From positions 110,894,756 to 110,958,755 of the forward strand of contig NC_134276.1 in the NCBI RefSeq assembly GCF_949628215.1: DNA of 64,000 bases. Direction: 5' to 3'. Shown here in pieces: positions 1 to 12,996 of this stretch (position 1 is its first letter; each line of letters begins with the position of its first letter). Below the pieces are notes generated by a model, which was not told the DNA's origin, did not search any database, and saw only the letters and a program-made list of their open reading frames with translations. This DNA is from Phalacrocorax aristotelis. Lineage: Eukaryota; Chordata; Aves; Suliformes; Phalacrocoracidae. A program made the translations under genes and the position numbers.

Positions 1-616
1 ATGATTAGTGAATTCAGTTTCAACTTTCAGTTGAAAACAACAGTTTCCTTCACCAACATGCAGTCCTATAGGTGGATAGAACTGTTTAAAACTCACTTTT
101 GAAATGTGTGACTGACAGTCACAGCTCTCCCTCAGAAGCTGTACAGCCTATGCCTGGTTCAGTGGGAATCCTTTCCTTTTCCCCTCCCTTTTGTCTGGCA
201 CTCCTCAGCTCAAACCAATGACTCTAAACTAGGTCTCGCTTGGTGTTCCTTGATCCCAAACCCAAAGTTGATTAGCACTGATCTGGCAGTGTATTTATCC
301 ACATAAATATCCAGCACAGTGGACAAGAGGTTTAATTACAAATCTGGATCTTTCTTAAAGATGCCAAACTCATAGAACATTATCTCAGTTTCTTACAGGG
401 ATAAGAATTTCTACGTAATAGGAGAAAATACTTGTCCTTTTCTCATTTGTCTCTTCTCTAATGTCTTATCCACTTAACATCTTCTCCATTCAACATCATC
501 TCACTGTATCTGGCGTCAGGGTCTCCTCATATGAAAGCTTTTTGAAGTAGAGAGTTGGGAAACAGAATTTTATACCTCTGGTTTATTTCTTATTATATAC
601 AGTACCTTCTCTTTAC
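1..616. other. ABCC13 intron 24 (incomplete), nothing recognised
   Basis: Noncoding AT-rich intron sequence. Both strands were scanned for a GRTGAGKS-type exon and none was seen. Confidence 0.6.
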
Positions 617-749
617 TCTGTGTCTGAAAAGAGATGTTATTCAGGGCTAAACCAAGATCCTTCCTGTACTGAGCCTTGTAGTTAACAAACTCTATTATTC
701 CTCCATTGGGCCACCCCACTGGTGGTCTTTTTGACATTATCCATGGTTC
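617..749 (-). CDS. ABCC13: ABCC13 exon 24 (entry to NBD2)
   Basis: It encodes EPWIMSKRPPVGWPNGG, then VNYKAQYRKDLGLALNNISF, the start of NBD2. The acceptor is TTCCAG and the donor GTAAAG. It is 133 nt and ends in phase 1. No Walker A exon is visible in 1-616, so the gene continues to the left. Confidence 0.9.
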
Positions 750-1445
750 CTGGAATTAAAACCACTGGTATTTCAGTGTATGACAGTAAAAATGTCGCAA
801 GTTAATAAAAGGGTTAGGGAAATCATATAAATCTTTTAAAATCCCAGCAGGTTTAGCATAATCCAATGCAATATAAGGGAAAAAGAACCTACTTTCATGA
901 ACACTGGGCAGAAACATTCCAACTGGGTTTTTTAGGGGGTTTGGGTTTGGGTTGTGTTTTCTTTAATAGTTTAAGAGAATGAAGACATAGAAGAAAGTTT
1001 TGTTTCTGAGACAGACCAAGGCTCTTATGCTTCTGTACTTGACATGGGCACTACTTTCAGAAAAGCACAATAAGCAAGGCAAATTGGTTTGAAACAAATG
1101 TCTCTCACACCTCTCTTCCCCTCTTATAATGCTTCTCGTGGTTGCACATGGCACAGAGTTCCCCTGAGCTGTAGCTGCATTAGTCTTACTACAAAATCTG
1201 TTGCTAAGAAGGATGCCAAGAAATTTACTGGTTGAAATAGGAATAAAACTCCTATGACTATAAATGTAATGAAGAAGCTACATATTATTCCCAATGTAAA
1301 AAAAAAAAAAGTGAGAAAGTATTTAATAACAAATTATAACCTGTTATTACCACTCACCAATATTAAAGTCAATCTAAGTTAGTAATTTTCTATGCACATA
1401 AATTGAATATTCAAGAATGCTCACCATTTCAAGACGAATGCTCAC

Positions 1446-1547
1446 CTCTTTATCCATTTCTGCATATTCACAAACTCTTTCAACTGAAACTGAATTGGTC
1501 TCGATTTCACATACCTTACGCACCCAAAAATTTAGACTTTGAATTAT
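1446..1547 (-). CDS. ABCC13: ABCC13 exon 23
   Basis: It encodes LNFWVRKVCEIETNSVSVER and VCEYAEMDKE, the conserved segment linking TMD2 to NBD2. The acceptor is CCCAG and the donor GTGAGC. It has 34 codons, phase 0/0. Confidence 0.93.
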
Positions 1548-2762
1548 CTGGGGAAATAGTTGCATTGTAAAACGTAAAAAGTTGACTCTACTAGAATACA
1601 GCATACTGATTTCAAAACTTACCCAGAAATCTGACACTGCTTCAGGATCAACAGAAAGTGCAGACTAATTGTATGGTAAGTTGAAAGGAAAAACATATAT
1701 GGCTCATATTGTGGGTACATTATTCCCAATGTAAAGTAAGCTAGCAATACAGAACAAAGACTTTGCAATGGAGATATGTATTTGTGGTCTATCTTGTCTG
1801 CCAAATTTGTCGTCTCCAAGAATTGGGAATGCTTCTGCATTAATGGTTAAATGGTTAATGGTTAGTGGTTAAATATTCCATTCCTACTTCTATAGGAAAA
1901 AAGTGAGCCAAAAGAATTCTGATCAACTGTTTTGGCATGCTGTATGTAACTAAAGAAAGAATGGTGTCAGTCTGACATCAGATGAAGGTGAAAACTGCAG
2001 TACCTGTGACTGCCATCACCAAGTATATGATGATAGAAAGGAGATTGTTCTACCTCTGAATCATACAAAATGGAACTCCTGTGAGTTGGGGGTGATGTGG
2101 ATGTGCCATGACAGGTAATTTTCTATTCTTTTTTTTTATTTATTTCTACTTATCTCTCAGCTGTGTTTCTAAAGCACTTACCACAGTGAGAGTCTGGATA
2201 CCACTAGTCTCCTAAGCATCCAAGATTAAAGAAAGCTAGATGTTTAGTTTGTGTACACGTGATACTTAAGATATATTTTAATTAGCAACTTATCAATACA
2301 GTTTACCTTACTTCAGGACACATTTAAAATGTGGCTCTCACATACTATTTTTACAAGGACAATGCCAAAGTAAATGATTTTAGTAAACTTTTAAGTAAGC
2401 ATTCCCACATAACATTCAGTAAGTACACAAAACCAATAAATCAGACATGAAGTATAGTTGTACATGGCCAGAATTCTTATCTGGTTTAACAAAACACTTA
2501 AAAATAAACCATACCTAGTTTGATTAACTTGATTTTTAAATATGTTTTAATAATTATTTTTTCATCTAAATTCAGAAGTGGAAAATAATTAATGTGAAGC
2601 TTCCCAGAATTAATGGAATTCAAAAAAAAAAAACTCTGTTCTGCCCATGGGATTTAGTTTCACTATGCCACCACGTATATTCATCTACTCAACTTCACTC
2701 TATGTATTTTTCCCTTTTCATACGCAATGTGGTAGCAGCAAAAACTTTACACCATTACTTAC

Positions 2763-2889
2763 ATTTAGAGCATAGGATATCGATAAACCCACAGTAGAAG
2801 AACTCACTGTATTTCCAGCCAGTACTACAAACAGTGCAGCAAAGAACACCATTAGATTTCCCAGAAATTCAAGCCTGACCGATAGCCAC
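2763..2889 (-). CDS. ABCC13: ABCC13 exon 22 (TMD2)
   Basis: It encodes WLSVRLEFLGNLMVFFAALF, then GLSISYALN, the last TMD2 helices. The acceptor is TACAG and the donor GTAAGT. It is 127 nt and ends in phase 0. Confidence 0.93.
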
Positions 2890-3676
2890 CTGTAGTAAAT
2901 CAAGGCAAAGAAGAAAGTGAATTACCTATACATTTTTTTACAGTATAATGAACATATTGCTAATATGACTCTGAGATCATCATATTGGCAATTTACCACT
3001 TTACAAAAGAGGTAAGTACTATCGTTCCCATTTTACAGATGGACTGGGGAGGAAATATGACATACCGAGAACTGGTAGCACTACTAAAACCAAAATGCAC
3101 CTCTCTCAACTCCTGGCTAGTGCTCCCTTCATGCCTCATACTGCTTTCCTACTATTCCTTTCTGGAAAAGATTCAGGTCTATGACTGAAGACCAGAACTG
3201 AAAGTCTTCTCCTTGCTAATCTCTGCCTGTAACTGACCTGAATCACAAAGGAAAGAGACAAAATGGACTTACTTCCATAAACCCGAGATTCCACTCTCAA
3301 GACCTACCTGGTGCCTACAGGTACAGACACCAGGTTATTTCCACATGAACTACTGAAATATAAATTCAATTTGTTCATAAACTTGTAAGAGGAACTGTTA
3401 GTTGAAATGTAGTGCAGTCCATGCTCATGATATATTGGTAAACTTTTTTCTTCTTCCCAGACAGCATATGCATATTTTCTATAAACCTACTAGTTTCTGG
3501 TACATAGAGCAGAAATCATCATACTGCTTAGGCATAATCTACGCATTCCTTACAATGAGTGGTGGATAAACTGCCCTTGTCCTCCTGTTTCTCAGTAGGT
3601 TTACTCTGACTAAAGGTAAACATTTAGTTGTGGAATTCTACAGAAGGACTCAGTTGCAGATGCAGAGGTGCAGTAC

Positions 3677-3876
3677 CTGTTTGAGATGACATTGTTGTAG
3701 AAGTAAACTAAGTTCTCATACACAACATCATTATATTTTCTAATGAATCTCTCTTGGTGGCCAAATGCTCGAACTGTTGATCGCCCTACAAGAGTCTCAC
3801 TGAAGTGGGAGATGATGGGAGAATAAGACGCTCCTGCTAGCCGTCGAATTTGCCGTGAACTCGCTATGTAGCATCG
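3677..3876 (-). CDS. ABCC13: ABCC13 exon 21 (TMD2)
   Basis: It encodes SSRQIRRLAGASYSPIISHF and SETLVGRSTVRAFGHQERF, highly conserved in MRPs. The acceptor is TTAG and the donor GTACTG. It is 200 nt and fully open although it lies downstream of the stop. Confidence 0.93.
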
Positions 3877-4880
3877 CTAATAAAACAGTACAGACAAAAC
3901 ACACATTTTAAGTTGCTACCGTTTCTTTTGCATTGTTTAAAATATTTGCCTTATTTATTTCCAGTTAAGTAATCTGTTAAATAATGCCTGTAAAATTTGT
4001 ATATGAAAAAGTTGGAACTGCCTACACAGAAAAAAAAAAGCTATTCACAAACAGTACAGGGAAAAAAAAAATCTGTCTCTTGGGACACACCAATATTGTA
4101 ATGCTGACATAACTGCACTATATAAATTACTGGCAAGGTTAAAATAAAAGAACATTACTGCCAAATTCTATAGAAAATGTGCTATACTACAAGAGGTGTG
4201 TAACAACCAACTAAAACTTCTATATAAACTTCCCAATTAGAATGTCCCGCTTCTTTCTCAGATGAAATTGAGCCTTTATTTCTTCAATGTAATGACACCT
4301 GTATTTAAATTCTTTAGCAGAGACTGAATCCAGGCACTCTTTTCCTTCCTCTATATTCTTATTTTAGAATCTTTTAAGGTCTTTAATCACAGACCATACT
4401 TTGAGATCAAGAAACAGGAGTGTAGCCATTACTCTTTCTGAAACATTACTTTTTGGTTTCTCAGTAGCATAAGTGACACTCTAGACAAAAAACAGCACAG
4501 GTGGTTTAGGCATCATTCTAATTTACATCTGCTGTTTCAGGTTTACCCTTCAACTTTTGGCTTTCACTATAATACACATCTCATTTTTTCAGGTATCTTC
4601 AAAATTCTTTGTGGGATCTGTATCAATATTGTATCTTCTTAAGAAAAAGGAAAATATAAAGAGAAAAATGTAACTCATTAACAGTTCCCATGCATTACAG
4701 GATATATTCAAAAGTGTTCTAATTTCCTTTTGAGAAGCCTGAAGATTTTTTCTGAAAGCAATTTCAGATGTAGATTTTTTTTTTTCACAATAAGGAACAA
4801 TTTAAACCTGTATCCTTGATTGTTTTGGACATTTCATCCACATAGATCTAGAAATCCTTATAAAAGCTTAATGAACTTAC

Positions 4881-5036
4881 TTGGATAGTACAATAAAAGT
4901 ATCCCAGGGGAATAACTACTACTGTGAATAACGGTGAGGCAGATGTGATAACCAGAATGGTTCCAATAACATCTAGTGTACAATTTAGTCAAGTTCGTAA
5001 GTAGTAATGGAAACGTAAGTCCACGATAAGTAAGTC
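4881..5036 (-). CDS. ABCC13: ABCC13 exon 20 (TMD2), contains in-frame stop
   Basis: It has 52 codons, phase 0 at both ends, acceptor TTACAG and donor GTAAGT. It reads DLLIVDLRFHYYLRT, then TGA at 4989-4991, then LNCTLDVIGTILVI and SPLFTVVVIPLG. Family alignment expects Trp (TGG) at the stop, so one G-to-A change suffices. The rest of the exon remains clearly conserved. The product would end at residue 857, before NBD2. Confidence 0.9.
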
Positions 5037-6129
5037 CTGTAACAATGCACAGAGAAATCAAGACTTTTAAAAGTAAATTTCACTAAAAATTTCGAGAAAG
5101 CATACTTTAAAAATAGAATCAAACTAAAGTATCTTCAATAAAAATTAGTAGGATCCCCCCAATCATATCCTAATGAAATGTATTCATATACATTATTTGT
5201 CTAAAAGTGGAATAGACATAGTAACTTTTAGACTACTCATGGTATGTCAGAGAACAGGCTCAGAGTATATGAAGTCAAAGAGACAGCTCTTGCTATTTTG
5301 CTACTCAATATTATTTAGCTTATGTAAAGCATATCAGACTGAAAAGGAGGCCAGGAATTAAAATCCTAACTCTTGTATACTCCTGTTAATAATTCTAAAA
5401 GTGTACTGAGATATTACTAATCTCTTACTGTACGCGATAAAGATTTTTCAAACCTAGTTTATAATACAAAGACTAGGGGCTTGAGTGAAACCTAAATCAA
5501 CTGATCTTTTAGTGTATTACACATCCACTCTTGGGTCTGTTCTAGAGAACATCACAATCAACGGTCACTATATTTGAAGTAATCAGTAATGCATTGCAAC
5601 AACCTAATTAAGATGGATTGGGAAGTATTGAAGTAGTGGTAAATAACAATTGTTTGTGTATTAGAGGTTCCAATTAAAGCCAAAACACTACAAAAATAGA
5701 AAGCAACATTCACTTTAAGTCTATATACCTCTGAGAATGTGCATTTAACGTATTAAATGGTTTTGACAATAACTTGATTCTGATATGCAATATACTATTG
5801 AAGAAAAATACAGTTTTTTTTAAAAACAGAACAGGTTTAGGTCTGGTAAACTTGTTGCACTGAAGGAATGCCCTTTGAGGAATGGCTTCCTAATGATCTT
5901 AGGTTGTATACAACTTCTACTAATAACATGTTTTGATCATTTTATAAGAAAATAGCTTGAGACAGTTCTTTTAAGTCTTTATGCTCTGAAACAGCTTTCT
6001 ATTGCTAGATATTACATTCACTTACTTCGGTTATCTTTGATTTTTCAACAACACTAAATGGAATTAAATTTATAGTCACTCAAGCTTCATTCTCACAAAA
6101 TGGAAAATATGCATAAATCTTCCCTTTAC

Positions 6130-6284
6130 CTTTGTGAATCTATTGATAATCTGACCAACTGGATTAGTTTCAAAATGTTGAAGAGGAAGGCGCAATACAC
6201 TGTCCAGCAGCTGACGATGCAATGCCTGAGAAGCAGACAGGGACCCCCTGGTGAGCACATAAGCACCGCAGCAAACAAGAAGAC
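6130..6284 (-). CDS. ABCC13: ABCC13 exon 19 (TMD2)
   Basis: It encodes SLSASQALHRQLLDSVLRLP, then FETNPVGQIINRFTK, a hallmark MRP sequence. The acceptor is ACAAG and the donor GTAAAG. It is 155 nt, ends in phase 0 and is intact. Confidence 0.92.
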
Positions 6285-6776
6285 CTTGTGAATGGATAAA
6301 TTAAAAGACAGTATGAATGCTTGGGGAGGGAGAGGAGATTGAGCTTGTTTCTGTCACTGTTTTCTACCACAGTGAGCAATCCAACAGTCGCACCTCATAT
6401 CTTAGTTTTACAAATGTACATATTTGTATTTTGCTGGTACATCTTACTACTTCATAAGTAGTTTTTTCCTGCAACTAAATCTCTCATGCTAGTATGCCAC
6501 TACACATCAGCACTGATTTCCTTCCTCAGTGAGATGCCAACATAACTTCATCAGGTTGCTCTTGGAAGTTCCAATTCACAGAAGTATCATAAAATTAAAT
6601 AGCATTTTCTTCTACCTGTCTGCATATCTCTTCTCCTCTCCCCAGATCAAACTATTATACTGTGTTGCAGACAATTCTGTTTATGAAACAACCAGCATTA
6701 TTTCTTTACTAATACACATTCAGGTAGATCAGCCTTGGCAAATGGTGAGAAAAGAGTCATAAATGCTCATCCTTGC

Positions 6777-6996
6777 CTTGCATGAATCCCAGAAGCCCAT
6801 AGACACAAAGTTTATAGTTTCGTGATTGTTTCCATTCTGTGAAATCATTAACTTTTGCTGTTTCTTCAGTCCAGGTGCTAAGCCATAGATTTTGTCCAAT
6901 GGCTAGTGCATTTTGTCCTAAATAAGCAGCTATGGTTAGCCATATCCATTGCCAGTCGAAGGCTTGGAGGTATTTCAAAATAACTGACATTTTCAT
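6777..6996 (-). CDS. ABCC13: ABCC13 exon 18 (TMD2 start), GC donor
   Basis: It encodes YLQAFDWQWIWLTIAAYLGQ and NLWLSTWTEE, the first TMD2 helix and loop of MRPs. The acceptor is TTTAG. The donor reads CAAG|GCAAGG, a GC donor with an otherwise ideal context. GC-AG introns splice normally, so it is not counted as a lesion. It is 220 nt. Confidence 0.9.
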
Positions 6997-7257
6997 CTAA
7001 ATATATTTAAAAAAGAATACAAAAAAGGAGTTACAATTGTTGAAGTCAAATACATGCTATATAATGGGAATTGGACACTTAATTTCAGAATTAATCTAAA
7101 GAATTTCTTAATTAATTCTGCTAACTTAGGTATAGCAAATCATACTGTAAAAAGGTCTCATCTCCCACTCTTTAGTGGTACATATTGTAGGCAACGTTGC
7201 TTGTGACACTTTCCAGTGTCAGACTTAAAAATTCTTACATATGTAGGTTATACAAAA

Positions 7258-7298
7258 TAAGCAAACAAACAAAACAAAAAACCAACCAACCAAACAAG
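7258..7298. repeat. CAAA/CCAA-rich simple repeat
   Basis: A short A/C-rich low-complexity run (AAACAAAC and AACCAACC units) in ABCC13 intron 17. Confidence 0.7.
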
Positions 7299-8145
7299 AG
7301 TGCAATTCCTGGGTAGTTTGTATGAAGCAAATCTTAATCTATTAATTAATGGAACTGGAAACTTTAGAACTGCCACTCTGGGCTACTGGAGCCAAGGAAA
7401 TCAGTGGCAGCAGGAGAAAGTTCTCATCCTTGGTGCCTATGAGGACTAAAGGGGCCAAACTCAGCTAGGCTGCTTGAAAGCTAGAACTGGTAGGAGCACA
7501 ATAATGACAGATTCTTGTATTTCATTATTGGGTCTGGAGTGAAAGGAGCTCTAGTTTGCACAAACTCTTCTGTCTGTTCTGCAAACTTATTTTTTTCAAG
7601 AGCCTATTTCCACCACCTTGCTAGAAACTCATACATTCTTCCCCTCTCCACCCCACCCGCTGCCCCCGTTCTTATTTTAATTCAACTATAGCTTCCCAGG
7701 AAGTTTTTACCTTCTCCACACTCTGTTTCACCTGTTCTTTTCCCTCTCCCTAGCAACTGCCAGATTTTTTTAATGGAGACTGCAGAAAGTGTGCACAATA
7801 CTGCAGCAGTATTACCACGCAAGATTCCTAGTCTGTGCTCCAGCACACAGGTATTTAAACTTCCTAAAGGTAAGACAGACACAATGTTTTTCTAACAGAG
7901 GTAGAGGCTTTTTTCATCTTCTTTCTGAAATATGCAAAACAGACTGGACCTAGATATAATATGAAAATGCAGCCAGCAGCAGATTATCAAATAGAAAATC
8001 ACAGACTACGTACTTAAAATTGGCAAAAACCTGTAAGATTTATTTTAAATTCAGTAACCTTAACAAGAAACAGGAAACTGCAACTGCAAAATAATACATT
8101 TCTATAAAAACAAACGTCAAACCCTTTCTGATTAGTGATACTTAC

Positions 8146-8203
8146 ACCACCAGTAGCAACTTTTTCTTCATTGTTAGTGAATATTTTCCATTGATCAAAA
8201 GAA
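8146..8203 (-). CDS. ABCC13: ABCC13 exon 17 (linker)
   Basis: It is a 58-nt linker exon ending EEKVATGG, the equivalent of the EExxxxG motif before TMD2 in MRPs. The acceptor is TTGCAG and the donor GTAAGT. It ends in phase 0. Confidence 0.78.
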
Positions 8204-9108
8204 CTGCAATAAGAAACAATTTCAAATCTTCTTGTGGATCATCATACAAAGAATATATCCATTTATTCCTGAGCAAAAATGGGTACTATAAAATCTTGTA
8301 AATTTTCCCTGTTCTGTTTTTGTTGTTTGAATAACATTATGGTCAAGAAGACAACACTAGGTATGGCTTTTTCATTTCTTGTGTAATTATGTGTAGATAA
8401 AACTAACATGCCCTGCATAGGCATCAGCTAGATATGTAAGATCACCCTTTTCTGAGGCATGTAAGTGTGGTGCAACTTGGGTGTCAGCCCTTGTCTAGGC
8501 CCAGGATTAGGGCTTACTATTTGACTTACCCAATTCTACTACTTCTGGACCAGGGTGGTTAATCTTACGTGTGCTGCACTATCTAAACTTGCTAGGTTGA
8601 GTCTCTTCTACTTTGTCTTTGCACTATCTTCTACCACTACAAATATACCACTACAGTGCTTTACAAACTGATCTAAGAGGTCATTCAACTATGTGAAAGC
8701 AAGAAGTCTTCTTAAAGGTCGGAAAAACCAAATCAATGTTACAGGGGGAAAACAAAGAGTGTAAGCAACTGGTTAATACACCAAAGTGTCAAATTGCTTC
8801 CAGGGAGTTGTGGGTGCATCCACATCAGCAACTTCAGTTGGTCTTCTGAAAGTCCCCTTCATTCCTGCTTAATGTACTTTGGTTCACACAATGAAGCAGC
8901 CCATGAACTGTACCTCTTGAACTCATGCAGCACATTACTGGATTTCTGTTGTATAAAGCGAAAGCAGAAGATGATATCCAGATTCACACTCTCCAGCCAA
9001 CTGCTAACCTGTCTTACAGAGCGAAGGATAGTGGCACAGCCTTCAGCACTTAGGGTTGTTCTAGCATTGCATCAGTTTAGCAATGGCTAATTTTTTTAAA
9101 ATACTTAC

Positions 9109-9178
9109 TTTTTATGTTTCAGCAGTTCTCTTTGTTGCAGACTCCTACTCAGTTGGCCTTCTTCCTTTGAAGAACTCA
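9109..9178 (-). CDS. ABCC13: ABCC13 exon 16 (linker)
   Basis: It is a low-conservation linker exon (SSSKEEGQLSRSLQQRELLK) between NBD1 and TMD2. It is accepted because phase, acceptor (TTACAG) and donor (GTAAGT) fit both neighbours. It is 70 nt. Confidence 0.75.
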
Positions 9179-10817
9179 CTGTAACAGAAAAAAAATAGAA
9201 AAAATCTTTTCAGTATTACATGAGTAGACAGGTACAGTGCAAGAAGCTAGAAATAAAAAATGGGGACAAAATGATGAATGGGGATACTTTAAATAACGAA
9301 CACCTTAAGCTGACCTAGTCTTAGGACAGCTACTACACCAGACAGACACATTTATGACCAAATGCTACAACTGTGACAGCAGGTAAATCTCCCCCATGAG
9401 CCTACAGTCTCTTTGGAATTCCGTTCTTGCTTAGCAAAAGTATTAGTACCCCTGCAAATATTAACATTAGCGTTTATGACAAAGTAGTCTTGCATCATGG
9501 CTGGAAAACCGAGCTTGCTGTTCTTTTTGTGTTAATGAAAGGAGTCAACGCTTTTTTCTTCCAGGAATGGATTTTCTTCTTCTTTTTCATATTTGATGTT
9601 ATTTTTGTCAACAGATCTGTTAAGAAAAAGATATGTTTTCCACATCCATCCCTCCTGCTGAATGTACTTCTGCTGCATAATTTTGTGTCACAACACATTT
9701 CATGCTGTTTCTTCTCCTCATTACTTTGCTTCCCCTTCCCTCTCTTTATTACCCTTCATGAATAATACAGGTCTCCTTACACAGCTACCCTACAGTTTCT
9801 TCCAAAACAGCTAACTCAAGACTGCCCACTGCTGCGTTTTGCAAATTTGCTGTTCTTTCTGACTTTCCACTCCTCCCTGTCAACACCAGCAAGTATTTGA
9901 AAGTGCTGGCTCCAGTACAGGGCCTGAACTAATAAGCCCACCAGACTGTGCATTGTACTTACTACAGGCTCAATTTAGAGTTGCTAAGCTAACTGGAAAC
10001 CAGCATTATAAACCCCTGTGGTCACTTATCTGTTACAGGACTCTTCTGTGTCATGTGGAGAAATTCCTTCTCTCAAAATTAAATAACCACAATTAATCTC
10101 CTCCTGAAGTACATGAAGAAAACAGGCCAAACAGACTGCATTGTCAATGTACCTATTCCTTTCCCACAACTCTATGAAGAGCACACATTGAACAACTTGG
10201 GTACAGAAATAAGTTGAGTCCCAATCAACGGGAATGATTTGTAAGTATGCTCTTTTACAGTACTATGCAGTATGTGTTCGTTTATGCTGTCTACTTGTTG
10301 GCTGGAAGTATTTAATGAATATACTAAAAGTTTAATTTATTTTTTTCTCCTACAAATGGATCACATTCTCCTACTCCTTCTGCTATGCTCCATGATTACA
10401 GCAGTCTAAGGTGATGGAAACAGGAAGTATCCAGTTGAAAACAGGACACAATGGTTGATGCTGCAAGATTAATTTGAAATGTCCATCAGTTATTTATTGA
10501 GTGATAAAACCTTAGCAGAATCAGGTAGCTTTACTGGGTAATTAATACAGAATGTAAAAATAGAAAACAGCTGCATAACACAGCTTTATCATACATTCAT
10601 TAGTTGAAAGAGTAAACCATTTGATCTCAAGACACTAAAGCCTGATTTTTTTTTTTTAATTTTGTAACCTATAATTTTATACCAAAATGTAGACAGGAAT
10701 ACTCTACATTTTCCAGCAATTATTCTATTCATTTCCAGGAATGGGGAGAGAAATATTTTGAGAAGCTTGAAAGAAAAGAAAAAATACTAAGCAAACACAG
10801 TATACAAATTTTCTCAC

Positions 10818-11007
10818 CTTCCATTGGGGTTGTCTCTTCACTTGTATGCTCTGCACTGAATAAGACCTGAATAAGCTTAGCAAAATTAGCTCTCTTTGAA
10901 ATGAGTTCTTGGTAGGTCCCCATGTGACTTATTCTGCCCTCTTCCATTACTACTATAAGATCAGTGCGAGGCAGGAGCGTTAGGTTATGGGTTACCAATA
11001 TACAAGT
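10818..11007 (-). CDS. ABCC13: ABCC13 exon 15 (NBD1 H-loop)
   Basis: It encodes TCILVTHNLTLLPRTDLIVV (H-loop His) and the GTYQELI motif, the end of NBD1. The acceptor is TTTCAG and the donor GTGAGA. It is 190 nt and ends in phase 1. Confidence 0.93.
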
Positions 11008-12050
11008 CTGAAACACAATGTTTTTCATTTTACCATATAAATACAAAGCACATATTAAAAGTAGAGATTATATTATGATAACCGGTATGATATAATGGAT
11101 TTTTTTTCTGGGATTTTCCTCGTTTATTTGTCTACTTTATTAGTATTATTGGTTTTTGTTGCCTACTTTACTACATTACTCTTTTAACTGCAGATTGTAA
11201 TGTCAAACTTTATGCTTATAGCTACTTGCTATTACTTGTACTTATCTGTTTCTTAATGTGTGTCTTCTGCTCAGGAATAGTTTAGATTAGGTTGTAAGCA
11301 GAAGAGGTAGATACTACAGCTTTTAATATACTCATGTCGTTTGATAGTCTCAATAATAAAATCTGCTTACAAGTCTGCTGTTACTAGAGTCCTTACTTCT
11401 GCCAGATACTTATTACCCATGGTGCAGGTAAATTTAAAAAAAGGGAGAAGGGAGAGAGGGAAAGTGAATGACATTTACTTCATAGTAATACATGTGTTTT
11501 GCAGGCATCAGCCAGCGGGAATAATCTTTACTAATTCATAACACTGAGGAGAGATTTTTTACAAGCTATGTTATCTTCCCACATCGACAGTTTTAAAATG
11601 GGAGAATCAATTGCTTCAGATTCTACTTTCCCCTAGGAACTTCTTTGCTAAACAAGAAGCCTTTCTTTCTATAACCTCTACTGGCTGTAACGTATTTACT
11701 GCAGTGAGGCATCACGAGTGACCCCAAAGGGCTCCACCCTGCCTTCTATACGCAGATCACAGCACTCCTCAAAAATTGCCAGTAATGAAGAAATGAGCAA
11801 ATATTATATGAACCTTTCAGACTCCCAGGTCAGGCCAGCTCTCAATTTCTTTTTTTGTCTGTGCTGTGCCTACCCAATAGGTTACAAATTGGCACAATCA
11901 GCTGTGCTTTTTAGTTAGCCTCTTTATTCAGAATAATATTAATGAACACACTAGGTAAGAGATGAGCTTTTCCAAAATGACTGGGACTTTTACTGTGTCT
12001 GTTGTATTGTACAAAGCAGTTAATCCCCAAACTGAAAGGAAGGCATCCTA

Positions 12051-12224
<174 letters not shown>

Positions 12225-12726
12225 CTAAGAAACGAAAGCCAAAATAATCCACATTTAAATACGAAATACCAAAGAAGACCAGTGTATCACACTCAGTCTT
12301 GTCATTATTTTTTTCAGGTAATCAAAGTAAATTTTATAGTAGATATGAAAATTAAAATGTGGACTTTTAAGTAATTAGAGCGAAGTTTGGGTTCTGTTGA
12401 TGAAGTTCCCACTCCAAAACGGGCAAATGCAGGGTACTCTGGAAAATTAAAAAATAACTATTATTTACAGACACACAGGCATTTTTACAGTATAGAGGAA
12501 AACCTTGGTCAGGGCTGACTAAAACTTCTGTATAGGAAGAAGCCACTTTAAAAATCAGGAAGAATTCAGAGATTGAACAGAAGTTAAGTTCAAAGTAAGT
12601 AAGATAAGTAAGGAGATGAGCTAGATGTACTTGGCTGAGCACTGATTAGTCATCAGTGTAAATATGAAAGAGATAATCTATAAAAACATAAAAGCCGTAA
12701 CTTATTGCATCATTTCTGACACCTCA

Positions 12727-12996
<270 letters not shown>

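Noticed and set aside
4858-5061. A 67-codon minus frame over ABCC13 exon 20
   Set aside because: It is a wrong-frame shadow. The real exon frame is fixed by the phases of exons 19 and 21.
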